A stretch of 64,000 nt of DNA from Bacteroidota bacterium (GCA_029237775.1 JAQZBR010000005.1:1-64000); one strand, 5' to 3'; shown: positions 53,213 to 62,764, counted from the stretch's first letter. Numbers and translations: made by a program. Notes: generated from the letters alone by a model not told the origin.

Positions 53213-54763
53213 CTACTGAATGTTTATAACATCAAAACGTTCATCACCCTTGTTGATCATCCGAAGCAATAGAGAATTATCTTTTTTTAGGGTTATGTTA
53301 AACGGTTGGGGATCATAGCACCACCCTTTATTATCGAATATTTTGGTTCGTTTAGCGGAGCCATCAGACGAAATTTCCAATGCAACGACTACTGAACCGT
53401 TATAATTTTTAATGTCCTTATACTTTTCAGGCAAGTATGAATCAATTGTTGAATTTTCGAGATTATCCGGATGTTCCAGATAGAACAGATGCACGTTGTT
53501 ATCATGAACGAGAACATTAAATGTGTTCAGATTATTAATCGTATTCTTTGGATATACTTTGGTCCAGGCAATACTGCCCTGCTTGTTGACTTTCGAAACA
53601 ATAAATTCTCTTTCATAAGTGGCAACTGCATCTCCTGTAATAGTGTAACTATGATTTTCTATAATATAAAAATCCCCGTTGGCTTCAACTAACTGAGAAG
53701 CTTTGTAATATTTATTTCCCGCACCAGAGGTAAGAAGCCCCCCGGCATAATCAAGCTTCTTTGAAACCTCTTCCGGGAATTTTTTAAAATCACTTGTCAC
53801 TTCCATTGTATTATTATCCACCATAAATGAAAAAAAACCTACCTCTTTGTTAAATGTGCGCTGTTTTTCATATTCGGCTTTCTCTTTTCTTGACATTGAC
53901 GCCATTGCACTTTCATCTTTTTGCAGCTCCGACTTATAAAGACCGGTAAAAATAAATTTACCGTTAGCAGCAATCATGGCTCTTCCATTTTCAATCTGGC
54001 CGGGGTTCTTAGAAATCAGCGGTACCATTTTAGCCTTTTCATTTGCAATTCCTAAAATCCCCATTCCCATACCAATTTGACGTTCTTCTTTATTTATAAC
54101 GTATTGCATTAAAAAATATACATTTCCCGTATTGTCAACGTTGTAATAATACGACTCCATTGAACCGTTTTTAAAATCAGTTGGAAGCCTTTTGTTCCAG
54201 AGTTTTCTGAGTGTGGCTGCCTCGAACATAGTGGCCTCAACATTCTGCTTACCATCCACCCATGGCCATGAAGCTATCGTTAAAAGTTTTGTTTTGTCCG
54301 GGCTCTGATAAAAATCCACGTCCACTTTTTCATTAGTGTTCAGAATCTCATTAAGCGCTCCCAAACGTCCATCTGAATAAACAGTTTTTATAAAATAACT
54401 GAGAGGCAAATCAGGATTTTTCCGACCATAAAAACATAAGAAGATATTGTCATTGGCACAAAAAATCTGTAAGTGTTTAGGATCCACTGTCAGCTTAGAT
54501 TCCTCTTCGATAGGAACCTCAAGCTCATATTTTTTCTCACGATTCGCTTTGTTGAATGACTCAATAAAATAACTTATTCCCCTTCCTTTTTTAGATACCC
54601 TGAGCATAAAGAAATTGGTCGCATTCTCACCTGCAAACTTATCCCACTTTCCTGCGTCAGGGGGTGTAAATTCCTGGCCTTTATCCACCGAGTAATTTTG
54701 TGCATTTGTAAATATTGAAAACAGAAAAGAAAAAACAATTAAAAAGATCTGAGTTAGCTTCAT
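53213..54763 (-). CDS. Secreted protein of the 520-600-residue repeated family (member E)
   Basis: 516 residues. Signal peptide LTQIFLIVFSFLFSIFTNAQ. Opens with YSVDKGQEFTPPDAGKWDKF, comparable with the mature starts of A and B. NNVHLFYLEHPDN and the end DERFDVINIQ also align with them. MSRKEKAEYEKQR is a charged helix. Function unknown; a beta-propeller is the most likely fold by strand spacing. Promoter element TATATTTG upstream and a terminator after, so a single-gene unit. Confidence 0.78.
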   Translation of the reverse strand: MKLTQIFLIVFSFLFSIFTNAQNYSVDKGQEFTPPDAGKWDKFAGENATNFFMLRVSKKGRGISYFIESFNKANREKKYELEVPIEEESKLTVDPKHLQIFCANDNIFLCFYGRKNPDLPLSYFIKTVYSDGRLGALNEILNTNEKVDVDFYQSPDKTKLLTIASWPWVDGKQNVEATMFEAATLRKLWNKRLPTDFKNGSMESYYYNVDNTGNVYFLMQYVINKEERQIGMGMGILGIANEKAKMVPLISKNPGQIENGRAMIAANGKFIFTGLYKSELQKDESAMASMSRKEKAEYEKQRTFNKEVGFFSFMVDNNTMEVTSDFKKFPEEVSKKLDYAGGLLTSGAGNKYYKASQLVEANGDFYIIENHSYTITGDAVATYEREFIVSKVNKQGSIAWTKVYPKNTINNLNTFNVLVHDNNVHLFYLEHPDNLENSTIDSYLPEKYKDIKNYNGSVVVALEISSDGSAKRTKIFDNKGWCYDPQPFNITLKKDNSLLLRMINKGDERFDVINIQ

Positions 54764-54803
54764 GAAATAAGTTTGGATTTATACTGTATAGTTTTAAGGA
54801 AAT

Positions 54804-54811
54804 CAAATATA
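54804..54811 (-). promoter_or_regulatory. Candidate -7 element for the 516-aa gene
   Basis: TATATTTG on the minus strand; predicted leader about 36 bases before the ATG at 54763. No TTTG at -33. Confidence 0.42.
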
Positions 54812-54918
54812 AAATTTAATCCTTGACTTTTCAGAAAGTACTTTTTAATCAATTTAAGATTATTTTCGTAAATTCAGGCTCTAATCCGCACAGGACAAAC
54901 TAAAGAATTAAAAAATAG

Positions 54919-56067
54919 ATGGGTAATTTTAACTTTGAAGACATCAGGCCATATTACGATCAGGAGGCTAGGGATGCAATGCAGAAAATAATTAAGGATC
55001 CTCTGTTCATGCAGCTTGTAAAGTATATCTGGCCTGATATGACACAGGAAGAAGCTTTCGCGAAAGCCGAAAAGGTCAATAACAACATGGATTTCCAGTT
55101 GCAATTCATGCATCAGGCTATCCGTGAGATCGTCAGAAGGTCCTCTGATGGCCTTACCTCCAGCGGTTTTGAAAATATCGATCCTAAAAAAGCATACCTC
55201 TATATTGCTAACCACCGCGATATCCTTCTTGATTCAGCCATTCTTCAGATTCTGCTCGTGGAGCATGGTTTCGAAACAAGCGAGATCACTTTCGGCAACA
55301 ACCTCATGCAAGGTGGATTTATTACGGATTTCGGAAAGTTGAACCGGATGTTCACTGTCCTTCGTGAAGGCAACAGCCGTGAATTATACGAGATCTCACA
55401 AAAGTTATCTGCTTATATCAGGCATACCGTTACCGAAAAAAATGTTTCCGTCTGGATCGCGCAGCGCAACGGACGAACCAAAGACGGGTATGATCTTACT
55501 CAAACAGGCTTGCTGAAAATGCTTAACCTGAGCGGCAAAGGAAGCTTTGCACAAAATGTGCAAGAATTGAATATTGTTCCGCTCAGCATTTCGTATGAAT
55601 ATGAACCGTGCGATGACCTGAAGGTCCAGGAGCTTTATCTGTCTTCGCTCCATTCAAAATATGTGAAAGCTCCGGGTGAAGATCTTAATAGTATTATAAC
55701 CGGTGTTAAGCAACACAAGGGCCGTATTCATATGTCAATAGGAAAACCGATCGCTTCTGAAGCGAAGGAACTGGAAAACATTCCAAACGAAAATGAAAAG
55801 ATCAAGCAGCTTGTTAATATCATTGATGAACAGCTCTACAATAATTACAAGCTGTGGCCGATAAATTATGTCGCTGCAGATATCGCGGGCAATACAACTG
55901 AAAATTCACTTCATTATACTTTGGAAGAAAAAGAAAATTTTATACAATATATCAAAGGCAAAGTTTCAAAGCTTAAAGGTGATGAGCAAACACTTTTCAA
56001 TATGTTCATTACCATGTATTCTAATCCGGTGAAAGCAAAGAAACAGATCGCAGTAAGTTCAAACTAA
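54919..56067 (+). CDS. Glycerophospholipid acyltransferase (PlsC/PlsB-like)
   Basis: 382 residues. The acyltransferase box is NHRDILLDS (usually NHxxxxD; ~94-102), the substrate box appears as VWIAQRNGRTKDG, and IVPLSISYEYEP is the third motif. No transmembrane helix is evident, so the protein is cytosolic or peripheral. It moves acyl chains onto a glycerol phosphate or a similar acceptor. Longer than typical PlsC (~240) by an N-terminal helical part and a C-terminal ~120 residues. First gene of a plus-strand run with paaZ 24 bases after. Confidence 0.82.
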   Translation: MGNFNFEDIRPYYDQEARDAMQKIIKDPLFMQLVKYIWPDMTQEEAFAKAEKVNNNMDFQLQFMHQAIREIVRRSSDGLTSSGFENIDPKKAYLYIANHRDILLDSAILQILLVEHGFETSEITFGNNLMQGGFITDFGKLNRMFTVLREGNSRELYEISQKLSAYIRHTVTEKNVSVWIAQRNGRTKDGYDLTQTGLLKMLNLSGKGSFAQNVQELNIVPLSISYEYEPCDDLKVQELYLSSLHSKYVKAPGEDLNSIITGVKQHKGRIHMSIGKPIASEAKELENIPNENEKIKQLVNIIDEQLYNNYKLWPINYVAADIAGNTTENSLHYTLEEKENFIQYIKGKVSKLKGDEQTLFNMFITMYSNPVKAKKQIAVSSN

Positions 56068-56091
56068 AATTGATCTCAAAGAAAAACATTT

Positions 56092-58137
56092 ATGAAATTA
56101 CAGAATTATGTTCAGGGCCAATGGATGGCCGGAGAAGGTGAAGGACAAAAATTATACAATGCTATCAACGGTGATGTCATAACTACAGCAAGCAGCAAAG
56201 GACTTGATTTCGGTGGCATGCTGGATTATGCGCGAAAAACTGCAGGGCCTAAATTAAGAAAACTCACATTCCATGAACGCGGAAGAATGCTGAAAGCATT
56301 GGCGATGCACCTGCAATCCAAAAAAGAAGATTTTTATAAGTTAAGCTGGGCAACGGGTGCAACGCGCACCGACAGTTGGGTTGATATTGAAGGAGGAATT
56401 GGTAATTTATTTTCTTACGCAAGTTTAAGAAGACAATTTCCTGATGAACCTTTCTGTGTAGAAGGTGACATTGCAAAGCTTTCAAAGAACGGAACGTTCA
56501 TCGGCCATCATATTTGTGTCCCGAAAGAAGGTGTCGCGATTCATATCAATGCATTTAACTTTCCTGTTTGGGGAATGCTGGAAAAAGTAGCGGTTAACTG
56601 GCTTGCGGGGGTCCCTGCAGTGGTTAAACCAGCTACCGTAACTTCATTTTTAACGGAAGCTGTTGCCAGAGAGATCATCGCTTCAGGGATATTGCCTGAA
56701 GGTGCTTTGCAGCTTATCTGCGGAAGCGCTAACGGAATCCTGGATCACGTGCAATCGCAGGATGTGGTAACGTTCACTGGTTCTGCATCAACCGGAAAAA
56801 TGCTAAAGGCTCATCCGCGTTTACTCGAAGAAGCTGTTCATTTCAACATGGAGGCTGATTCCCTGAATTGCTGTATTCTTGGTCCGGACGCTAAACCGGG
56901 TTCTGTTGAATTTGATATTTTCGTTAAAGAAGTGCAACGTGAGATGACCACGAAAGCAGGACAGAAATGTACTGCAGTGAGAAGGATCATGGTACCTGAG
57001 AATATGGTTGAAGATGTGCAGATCGCGCTTGGAAAAAGACTGGCGTCAACAACCATCGGTGACCCGAATGCAGAGGGTGTCAGAATGGGATCTCTTGCAG
57101 GAATGGCTCAGCTGAAAGAAGTTCATGAAAAAGTTGAACTACTTTCCAAAACACAAAAGATAATTTTTGGTGACCTGAAGAATTTTGATGTTGTAGGAGC
57201 TGATAAGAACAAAGGAGCATTCATGTCGCCAATTCTTTTCCTCAACGAAAATCCGTTCAAATATACCGATGTGCATAACATAGAAGCTTTCGGCCCGGTA
57301 AGCACCATTATGCCTTACAAGAACATAGAGGAGGCGGTTGAGCTTGCAAAAATGGGCAAAGGCTCGCTGGTAAGCTCAATAGTAACTGCCGATGACCGCA
57401 TTGCAAAACAATATGTTTTAGGTGCAGCATCTATGCACGGAAGAATTTTAATTCTAAACGCTGATTGCGCGAAAGAAAGCACAGGACACGGCTCCCCGAT
57501 GCCAATGCTTGTGCATGGCGGACCGGGACGTGCGGGTGGCGGAGAAGAAATGGGTGGTAAACGTGGAGTCTTCCATTATCTTCAGCGAACTGCTATCCAA
57601 GGCTCTCCGACTACACTTACAAACATTACGAATCAATATCAGTACGGTGGAAAATACATCGAAAAAGATGTACATCCTTTCAAACGTTATTTCGAAGAGC
57701 TTGAAGTTGGTGAAACTTTGATCACCGCAAAACATACCATTAGTGAAGCTGACATCGTGAACTTTGCAAATGTCAGTGGAGACAATTTCTATGCACACAT
57801 GGATGCCACTTCCCTTGAAGGAACAATATTTACAGGGCGTGTAGCTCACGGATATTTTGTGTTAAGTAAAGCTGCCGGTTTATTTGTTGACGCCAAAAAA
57901 GGCCCTGTCCTTCTGAATTACGGCCTGGATGAATGTCGTTTTACAAAACCCGTTTACCCGGGAACAACGATCGGAGTGCGCTTCACTTGCAAGGAGAAGA
58001 TCGACCAGGAGAAGAAGAGCGAAGAAGACATAGCTAAAGGAATCGTTAAATGGCTCGTGGATGTTTATGACGAAACGGGTGAAACAGTTGCAATCGCTAC
58101 TATTTTAACGATGGTTAAAAAAAGAGCGCAGAATTAG
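56092..58137 (+). CDS. paaZ: Bifunctional oxepin-CoA hydrolase / aldehyde dehydrogenase
   Basis: 681 residues, the family length. The N-terminal aldehyde dehydrogenase domain (~1-520) has FNFPVWGMLEKVAVNWLAG, VTFTGSASTGKML and the catalytic Cys near residue 293 (TKAGQKCTAVRR). The C-terminal MaoC-type hydratase domain (~535-681) has VNFANVSGDNFYAHMD and GRVAHGYFV. PaaZ opens the oxepin ring in phenylacetate breakdown and oxidises the resulting aldehyde. The other paa genes are not around it, apart from a PaaK-like ligase at 48073 and a hydratase at 62765. It is followed after four bases by the TPR gene. Confidence 0.93.
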   Translation: MKLQNYVQGQWMAGEGEGQKLYNAINGDVITTASSKGLDFGGMLDYARKTAGPKLRKLTFHERGRMLKALAMHLQSKKEDFYKLSWATGATRTDSWVDIEGGIGNLFSYASLRRQFPDEPFCVEGDIAKLSKNGTFIGHHICVPKEGVAIHINAFNFPVWGMLEKVAVNWLAGVPAVVKPATVTSFLTEAVAREIIASGILPEGALQLICGSANGILDHVQSQDVVTFTGSASTGKMLKAHPRLLEEAVHFNMEADSLNCCILGPDAKPGSVEFDIFVKEVQREMTTKAGQKCTAVRRIMVPENMVEDVQIALGKRLASTTIGDPNAEGVRMGSLAGMAQLKEVHEKVELLSKTQKIIFGDLKNFDVVGADKNKGAFMSPILFLNENPFKYTDVHNIEAFGPVSTIMPYKNIEEAVELAKMGKGSLVSSIVTADDRIAKQYVLGAASMHGRILILNADCAKESTGHGSPMPMLVHGGPGRAGGGEEMGGKRGVFHYLQRTAIQGSPTTLTNITNQYQYGGKYIEKDVHPFKRYFEELEVGETLITAKHTISEADIVNFANVSGDNFYAHMDATSLEGTIFTGRVAHGYFVLSKAAGLFVDAKKGPVLLNYGLDECRFTKPVYPGTTIGVRFTCKEKIDQEKKSEEDIAKGIVKWLVDVYDETGETVAIATILTMVKKRAQN

Positions 58138-58141
58138 ATCT

Positions 58142-59368
58142 GTGGGAAGGCAGGAAACCAATAAAAGAGAAGAACTCATCCGCTTTGTGGATGCCGCCAA
58201 TAAAAAAATCTGGCTCAACAAAGGCACGCCAGACTTTAATGTGGATGAGCTTTTACAAGAGGCGGAAACTAAGGCTTTCGAAGCAGACTACACTTTTGGA
58301 AAAGGCCAATGCGCCCTTAACAAAGCAATGGGCGCGTATGTGATTCATCAGAACACACAACTGGGATTTCAATACCTTGATGAAGCACTCGCGATTTTTC
58401 ATAAATGTGATAATTCTAAGTGGATCGCTAATACCCACAGTATAGCCGGGATCTTTAATAATAGTGCAGGTCACACAGACACAGCTCTTTATCATGCATT
58501 AAGAGGTTATGATTACTATGAACGTCATCCTGAGGATGATGAGGATGGAACTATGTCTTATTACGTGCTCGGGACGGTATACAAAGATCTGAAAAAATAT
58601 GGAGAGGCGGAAGACTGCTATTTAAAAGGAATTCAGCGAGAAGACAAAAACAGGGTCACTTGGAAAGGTCGTGTTCATACCGGACTTGCAAGTCTTTATG
58701 GCGAAATTGGAAAACTGGAACTTGCCCTTACCCATAGTTTTGAATCAGCGCGAATTTTAGAACTAGAACAGAACATTGTCGCTATGAGTCGGGTATACAA
58801 TGATATCGGCATTATATACAGGAAACTGAAGAACTATGATCTGGCCCTCAGCTATCTGAACCGAGGATTAGAGATCCGGCAGAAATACAAATTAAAGGCT
58901 TTCCTTTTTAGTAGTTATATGGAAATTGCCGGCCTTTATATTGAGATTGGCTCATTCGATAAAGCAATTCTGGAACTTCAAAAGGCTGAGTTAAATGTAA
59001 AAGAAACGGCTCAGAGTCCCAAACTGGCCAGAATTTATGAGCAGTTTATGCTCATTTATAAAAAAACCGGAAACTTTCCGGAAGCGCTCGATTATTCTGA
59101 AAAGTTATTGGCTATTAACGAAGAGATCAACAGGCAGGAGATGGAAACTCGCATTTCTATCTTAAATACTTCCTTCCAGAAAGAAAAAGAAGATGAAATA
59201 GAAAGACTCCGTACCGTAGAACTTAAGAAAGCATACGAGCTTATTGATCAGAAGAATAAAGATATCACAGACAGCATCAAATATGCGAAGAGAATCCAGC
59301 AAGCGATACTTCCCTCCGAAAAATATATTCAGAAAAGCCTGGAAAGACTCAGCGGAAAACAATTATGA
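58142..59368 (+). CDS. TPR protein ending at the SpoIIE linker (truncated sensor)
   Basis: 408 residues from GTG 58142, four bases after paaZ, so translation is probably coupled; no better ATG is near. No signal peptide. About seven TPR helical pairs (LARIYEQFMLIYKKTGNFPE, RVYNDIGIIYRKLKNYDLAL) and a coiled coil. It then has the exact linker KDITDSIKYAKRIQQAILP seen before the phosphatase domain in three other genes, but stops 18 residues later (...SLERLSGKQL) without a phosphatase domain. Its stop overlaps the next start (ATGA). It is a shortened relative of TPR-SpoIIE proteins such as 21263. Confidence 0.83.
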   Translation: MGRQETNKREELIRFVDAANKKIWLNKGTPDFNVDELLQEAETKAFEADYTFGKGQCALNKAMGAYVIHQNTQLGFQYLDEALAIFHKCDNSKWIANTHSIAGIFNNSAGHTDTALYHALRGYDYYERHPEDDEDGTMSYYVLGTVYKDLKKYGEAEDCYLKGIQREDKNRVTWKGRVHTGLASLYGEIGKLELALTHSFESARILELEQNIVAMSRVYNDIGIIYRKLKNYDLALSYLNRGLEIRQKYKLKAFLFSSYMEIAGLYIEIGSFDKAILELQKAELNVKETAQSPKLARIYEQFMLIYKKTGNFPEALDYSEKLLAINEEINRQEMETRISILNTSFQKEKEDEIERLRTVELKKAYELIDQKNKDITDSIKYAKRIQQAILPSEKYIQKSLERLSGKQL

Positions 59369-60735
59369 AAAAACTGTGGAATTTCATTTCCTATGTCGGT
59401 TGCGATACTGACCTTGATTATCAGGAAAGAAGAAGGTTGATGCTTCTGAATCGACTTAATCTGATTTCATTTTTAGTTCTTGTCTTGTATATGATCATCG
59501 AGGTCATCATGCATGTGTATGTATTCATTCCATTTATTGTCGGCATGCTTTTCCTTTGCCTGATAACCTTTGGCCTCGTTTCTCTCAGATGGTACAGTTC
59601 CGCTAAACATTTCGCAGTGCTGGTTATTACAATGTGTATTTGTTTTTTCACATTGAACACAGGAGACGCCTTAAGCGAAGTACTCTTTATTCCTTTGTCT
59701 GCAATGCCTCTTATTATATTTAAAGACAAACGCATTTCCATCTTTTATCTTTTTTTTCTGATTGGAGTTTCTGTTATAGTGAGGAAAATGCAATCTCATA
59801 TGGTCCCGTTACTGGTGCTTTCCCAGGATCAGTATTTCTTTTTCCGCGCGGTAAATCTGATTAACGGCATCGCGATCACTTATATCATTACCTACTATTT
59901 TAAGAAGGCTAATGAATCATTCGAAGACAAGTTGCTTCATATGAACGAAGTGGTGACTGAAAAAAATAAGGAGATCACCGATTCAATTAATTATGCAAAA
60001 CATATTCAAAGTGCTATTCTCCCTTCATTGCGCACGTTTAAAGATCATTTACCGGGTTCATTCGTACTTTATAAACCGAAGGATATTGTAGCAGGCGATT
60101 TTTACTGGATGTTTGCACAAGATGATCATATTTATTTCGCTGCCGCAGATTGTACAGGACACGGGGTTCCCGGAGCAATGGTAAGTGTGATCTGTTCGAA
60201 TGCATTGAACAGAAGTGTAAAAGAATTCGGAATAACACAGCCGGGAGAGATACTGGATAAAGCCCGCGAGCTTGTCATCGAAACGTTTATTCATTCGGAA
60301 GATATTCGTGAAAGAGAACAGCATGAAGTGAAAGACGGGATGGATATTTCATTATGCTGCCTGAATATCAAAACAAGGGAACTTCTCTGGAGTGGGGCCA
60401 ATAATCCTTTATGGATCATACGGCATTCAGAACTTTTGGAATTTAAACCGGATAAGCAACCTATTGGATTGAGTGATAATCCAAAGCCTTTTAATACTAA
60501 AAGTATACAACTGGAACCCGCTGACAATATCTTCATTTTCACTGATGGGTATGCGGATCAGTTTGGCGGAGAGAAAGGAAAGAAATTCAAATATTCCAAA
60601 TTCAAAGAGTTGCTGGTACGAATCTCTCGACATACTCCGGAGACACAATTAAATACGATTGAGAAGGAATTGGATGAGTGGAAACACGGGTTAGAACAGG
60701 TAGACGATATTTTAGTGGTAGGAGTTAGAATTTAA
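59365..60735 (+). CDS. Membrane-bound SpoIIE-type PP2C phosphatase
   Basis: 456 residues. About six helices in residues 28-190 (LISFLVLVLYMIIEVIMHVY, FIPFIVGMLFLCLITFGLV, LNLINGIAITYIITYYF-like), then linker KEITDSINYAKHIQSAILP and PP2C domain (~230-456) with ADCTGHGVPGAMVS and DGYADQFGG. Overlaps the TPR gene by four bases, so the products are made together and the TPR protein may serve as its regulator (inference). Transmembrane part differs from that of 17169. Confidence 0.88.
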   Translation: MKKLWNFISYVGCDTDLDYQERRRLMLLNRLNLISFLVLVLYMIIEVIMHVYVFIPFIVGMLFLCLITFGLVSLRWYSSAKHFAVLVITMCICFFTLNTGDALSEVLFIPLSAMPLIIFKDKRISIFYLFFLIGVSVIVRKMQSHMVPLLVLSQDQYFFFRAVNLINGIAITYIITYYFKKANESFEDKLLHMNEVVTEKNKEITDSINYAKHIQSAILPSLRTFKDHLPGSFVLYKPKDIVAGDFYWMFAQDDHIYFAAADCTGHGVPGAMVSVICSNALNRSVKEFGITQPGEILDKARELVIETFIHSEDIREREQHEVKDGMDISLCCLNIKTRELLWSGANNPLWIIRHSELLEFKPDKQPIGLSDNPKPFNTKSIQLEPADNIFIFTDGYADQFGGEKGKKFKYSKFKELLVRISRHTPETQLNTIEKELDEWKHGLEQVDDILVVGVRI

Positions 60736-60753
60736 GCCTATTTAATTTTTGTT

Positions 60754-61164
60754 ATGAAATACATCATTTATTTGCTTCTGTTAAGTGTGTGCTCCTCATG
60801 TGCTTCTTTCCAGATCACTTCTTCCCAATTTGCGGAACAACTAAGATCCTCTCCTGTAAATGGCAAGAGTGTAAGTAAGAAGACTACTTTGATTAAATAC
60901 AAATCAAATTATCTGGATAGAATAAAGTGCATGGATAAAAAGGGTAATGAGGTATGGTTAAAAGTCGATAGTAACACTCAGGTTCTTTTAAAAAGAAAAG
61001 ATGGTTCTTATATTCAGGGATACTTTGACACATTTACGATCAGTAATGATTCTATATTTAGTGTAGAGTCAAGAATTGCAGGTGGGCGACATTTAACTAT
61101 GCTCGATCAGATAGAAAATATTAAAATCAAAGCAGAATTTCCGAAGACCGAACCAGCCCATTGA
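60754..61164 (+). CDS. Small lipoprotein of unknown function
   Basis: 136 residues. Signal peptide with a lipobox: MKYIIYLLLLSVCSSCASF, lipid Cys near residue 16. The mature part is strand-rich and Lys-rich, with TFTISNDSIFSVESRIAGGR. It resembles small Bacteroidota lipoproteins with a beta-barrel-like (SH3-type) fold of unknown role. It lies 18 bases after the phosphatase gene and 48 before the next phosphatase. Confidence 0.75.
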   Translation: MKYIIYLLLLSVCSSCASFQITSSQFAEQLRSSPVNGKSVSKKTTLIKYKSNYLDRIKCMDKKGNEVWLKVDSNTQVLLKRKDGSYIQGYFDTFTISNDSIFSVESRIAGGRHLTMLDQIENIKIKAEFPKTEPAH

Positions 61165-61212
61165 ATCATATACATTAGGGGATATTCACAAAAAAATTAT
61201 AAATTAGCGCAC

Positions 61213-61923
61213 ATGGAAACTTTAACGGAAACTAAGAATTTTTTCATTTTATATAAGCCAAAGGACATTGTCAGCGGAGATTTTTATCATGCCCTTGCGC
61301 ATAAACCTACCGGAAGTAAAAACGAATTGTTTTATATGTGTACCGCAGATTGCACGGGCCACGGAGTTCCGGGAGCCCTCATGAGCATGATGGGCATCTC
61401 TCGTTTAAATGAGTCGATCATTGAGCGTAATCTCATCCATCCTAATGAAATTCTTGATAATATCCGTATTGGGATCATTGCTTCATTAAACCCTGAAGGT
61501 AGCGTTGAAGAAAGTAAAGACGGGATGGACTGCGTACTTTGCGCCTACGATTTTGAAAACATGCAGATGGAGTTCGCTGCTGCGAATAATCCTTTATGGC
61601 ATGTCCGCGATGGGAAAGTAACAGAGTATAAAGCAGATAAAATGCCTGTGGGTAAATATGGTGGAGAAATGAAGCCATTCAGCCTTCAAAAGATCGATCT
61701 TAAAAAAGGAGATATAATTTACACCTTTACCGATGGTTTTGCTGACCAATTTGGCGGAGAAAAAGGTAAGAAATTCAAATACAAGCAGTTGCAAGAAGTT
61801 TTATTAAAGCACGCAAGTCTCCCAATGGAGGATCAAAAGGATCTTTTAGATAAAACCTTTGAAAAATGGAGGGGGAATCTCGAACAGATTGATGACGTGC
61901 TTGTTATAGGCGTGAAAATCTGA
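61213..61923 (+). CDS. Stand-alone SpoIIE-type PP2C phosphatase domain
   Basis: 236 residues covering only the PP2C domain; no signal, membrane helix or linker. It begins METLTETKNFFILYKPKDIV and carries the usual motifs ADCTGHGVPGALMS, DGMDCVLCA, ANNPLWH and DGFADQFGG. It contains all catalytic Asp positions I can see in the relatives. It lacks the ITDSIxYAKRIQxAILP linker that all longer relatives and the truncated TPR gene have. It acts on an unknown phosphoprotein in the cytoplasm. 48 bases after the lipoprotein gene. Confidence 0.87.
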   Translation: METLTETKNFFILYKPKDIVSGDFYHALAHKPTGSKNELFYMCTADCTGHGVPGALMSMMGISRLNESIIERNLIHPNEILDNIRIGIIASLNPEGSVEESKDGMDCVLCAYDFENMQMEFAAANNPLWHVRDGKVTEYKADKMPVGKYGGEMKPFSLQKIDLKKGDIIYTFTDGFADQFGGEKGKKFKYKQLQEVLLKHASLPMEDQKDLLDKTFEKWRGNLEQIDDVLVIGVKI

Positions 61924-62183
61924 TCTACTTGGATTAAGCCACAAAAATCCCCTAAAACACCCGCTAAAATCCCTTTAACTAACACCTTCTCTGTGAGGAG
62001 GTTATGGAGACTTTATTGCCTTTCATAGGAACAATGATGTTATTCATCGAAACAAGGGGTGATTCATCTACACTTTTTCAACAATGGTAGTTGATTGTAA
62101 ATCAATGGTCTAAATGTCGGGTTGTTAATAACTCAAAAGACGATTTATGTCGTATCTTTGTAGTCCACTAATATAGGAAAGTC
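61924..62183. other. Intergenic region
   Basis: About 260 bases with no frame. The last part holds the promoter of the 150-aa gene (62153-62160). I see no hairpin terminator for the upstream phosphatase. Confidence 0.45.
62153..62160 (+). promoter_or_regulatory. -7 element for the 150-aa gene
   Basis: TATCTTTG (TAnnTTTG), predicted leader about 19 bases before the ATG at 62184. No TTTG at -33. Confidence 0.5.
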
Positions 62184-62636
62184 ATGTTCGAAATATTAAA
62201 AAGCTTTGAATCTAAATATGGTCACCTTAAAAAAAAGGGTTTGACAATTGAAGGATTAGCAATGGTAGATCCTAAGAAAAAGAAACACGTAATAAAGATC
62301 AGCCGTCCGCTGGTTTTCGATAACCGCCTTTTACCGAAAAAGTTTGAAGGTCTGGATATCAAGACAAATATAAAAATGAGTGATGATATGCCTATTGAAT
62401 TCAATGTTGACCGTTCACAACCGGAGTGGTTCAAATTGCAATACATTTGGGCGCCTGAGCGTTTTGAAAAATATGTTGATCGTTGTGAAAAAGAGATCAA
62501 AGTTCAGTTAAACGATTCTCAGCTTACTAAAAAGGAAATGCTTGATGCACTTTGCTTTGGTAACTTCGAGGAGCACAAACAAAAAAGCATGCAATTGATC
62601 AAAGAAGGAAAATTGCCTGCATACAGGGAAAACTAA
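62184..62636 (+). CDS. Hypothetical cytosolic protein, 150 aa
   Basis: 150 residues, no signal peptide or helix. Lys-rich (VDPKKKKHVIKISRP), with a central strand region (FNVDRSQPEWFKLQYIWAPE) and a C-terminal helix pair (MLDALCFGNFEEHKQKSMQL). I do not recognise a family. Its own promoter and a strong terminator make it a single-gene unit, so it is real. Function unknown. Confidence 0.78.
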   Translation: MFEILKSFESKYGHLKKKGLTIEGLAMVDPKKKKHVIKISRPLVFDNRLLPKKFEGLDIKTNIKMSDDMPIEFNVDRSQPEWFKLQYIWAPERFEKYVDRCEKEIKVQLNDSQLTKKEMLDALCFGNFEEHKQKSMQLIKEGKLPAYREN

Positions 62637-62673
62637 GATATCTATTATAAGGGTTAGACAATTAGTTTAATTA

Positions 62674-62708
62674 AGCATTCTGAGCAATCAGAATGCTTTT
62701 TTTTTATA
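62674..62708 (+). terminator. Terminator after the 150-aa gene
   Basis: Plus-strand hairpin AGCATTCTGA-GCAA-TCAGAATGCT followed by a run of T. Confidence 0.92.
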
Positions 62709-62764
62709 TTCGCATTTCACAAGTCTAGCCCTGTTAACTAATAACCATTAACCACTCAACTAAG

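Noticed and set aside
58142-59368. Frameshifted phosphatase domain after the TPR gene
   Set aside because: No PP2C motif appears in any frame directly after the stop; the next frame begins a different gene with its own helices, so this is not a simple sequencing frameshift.
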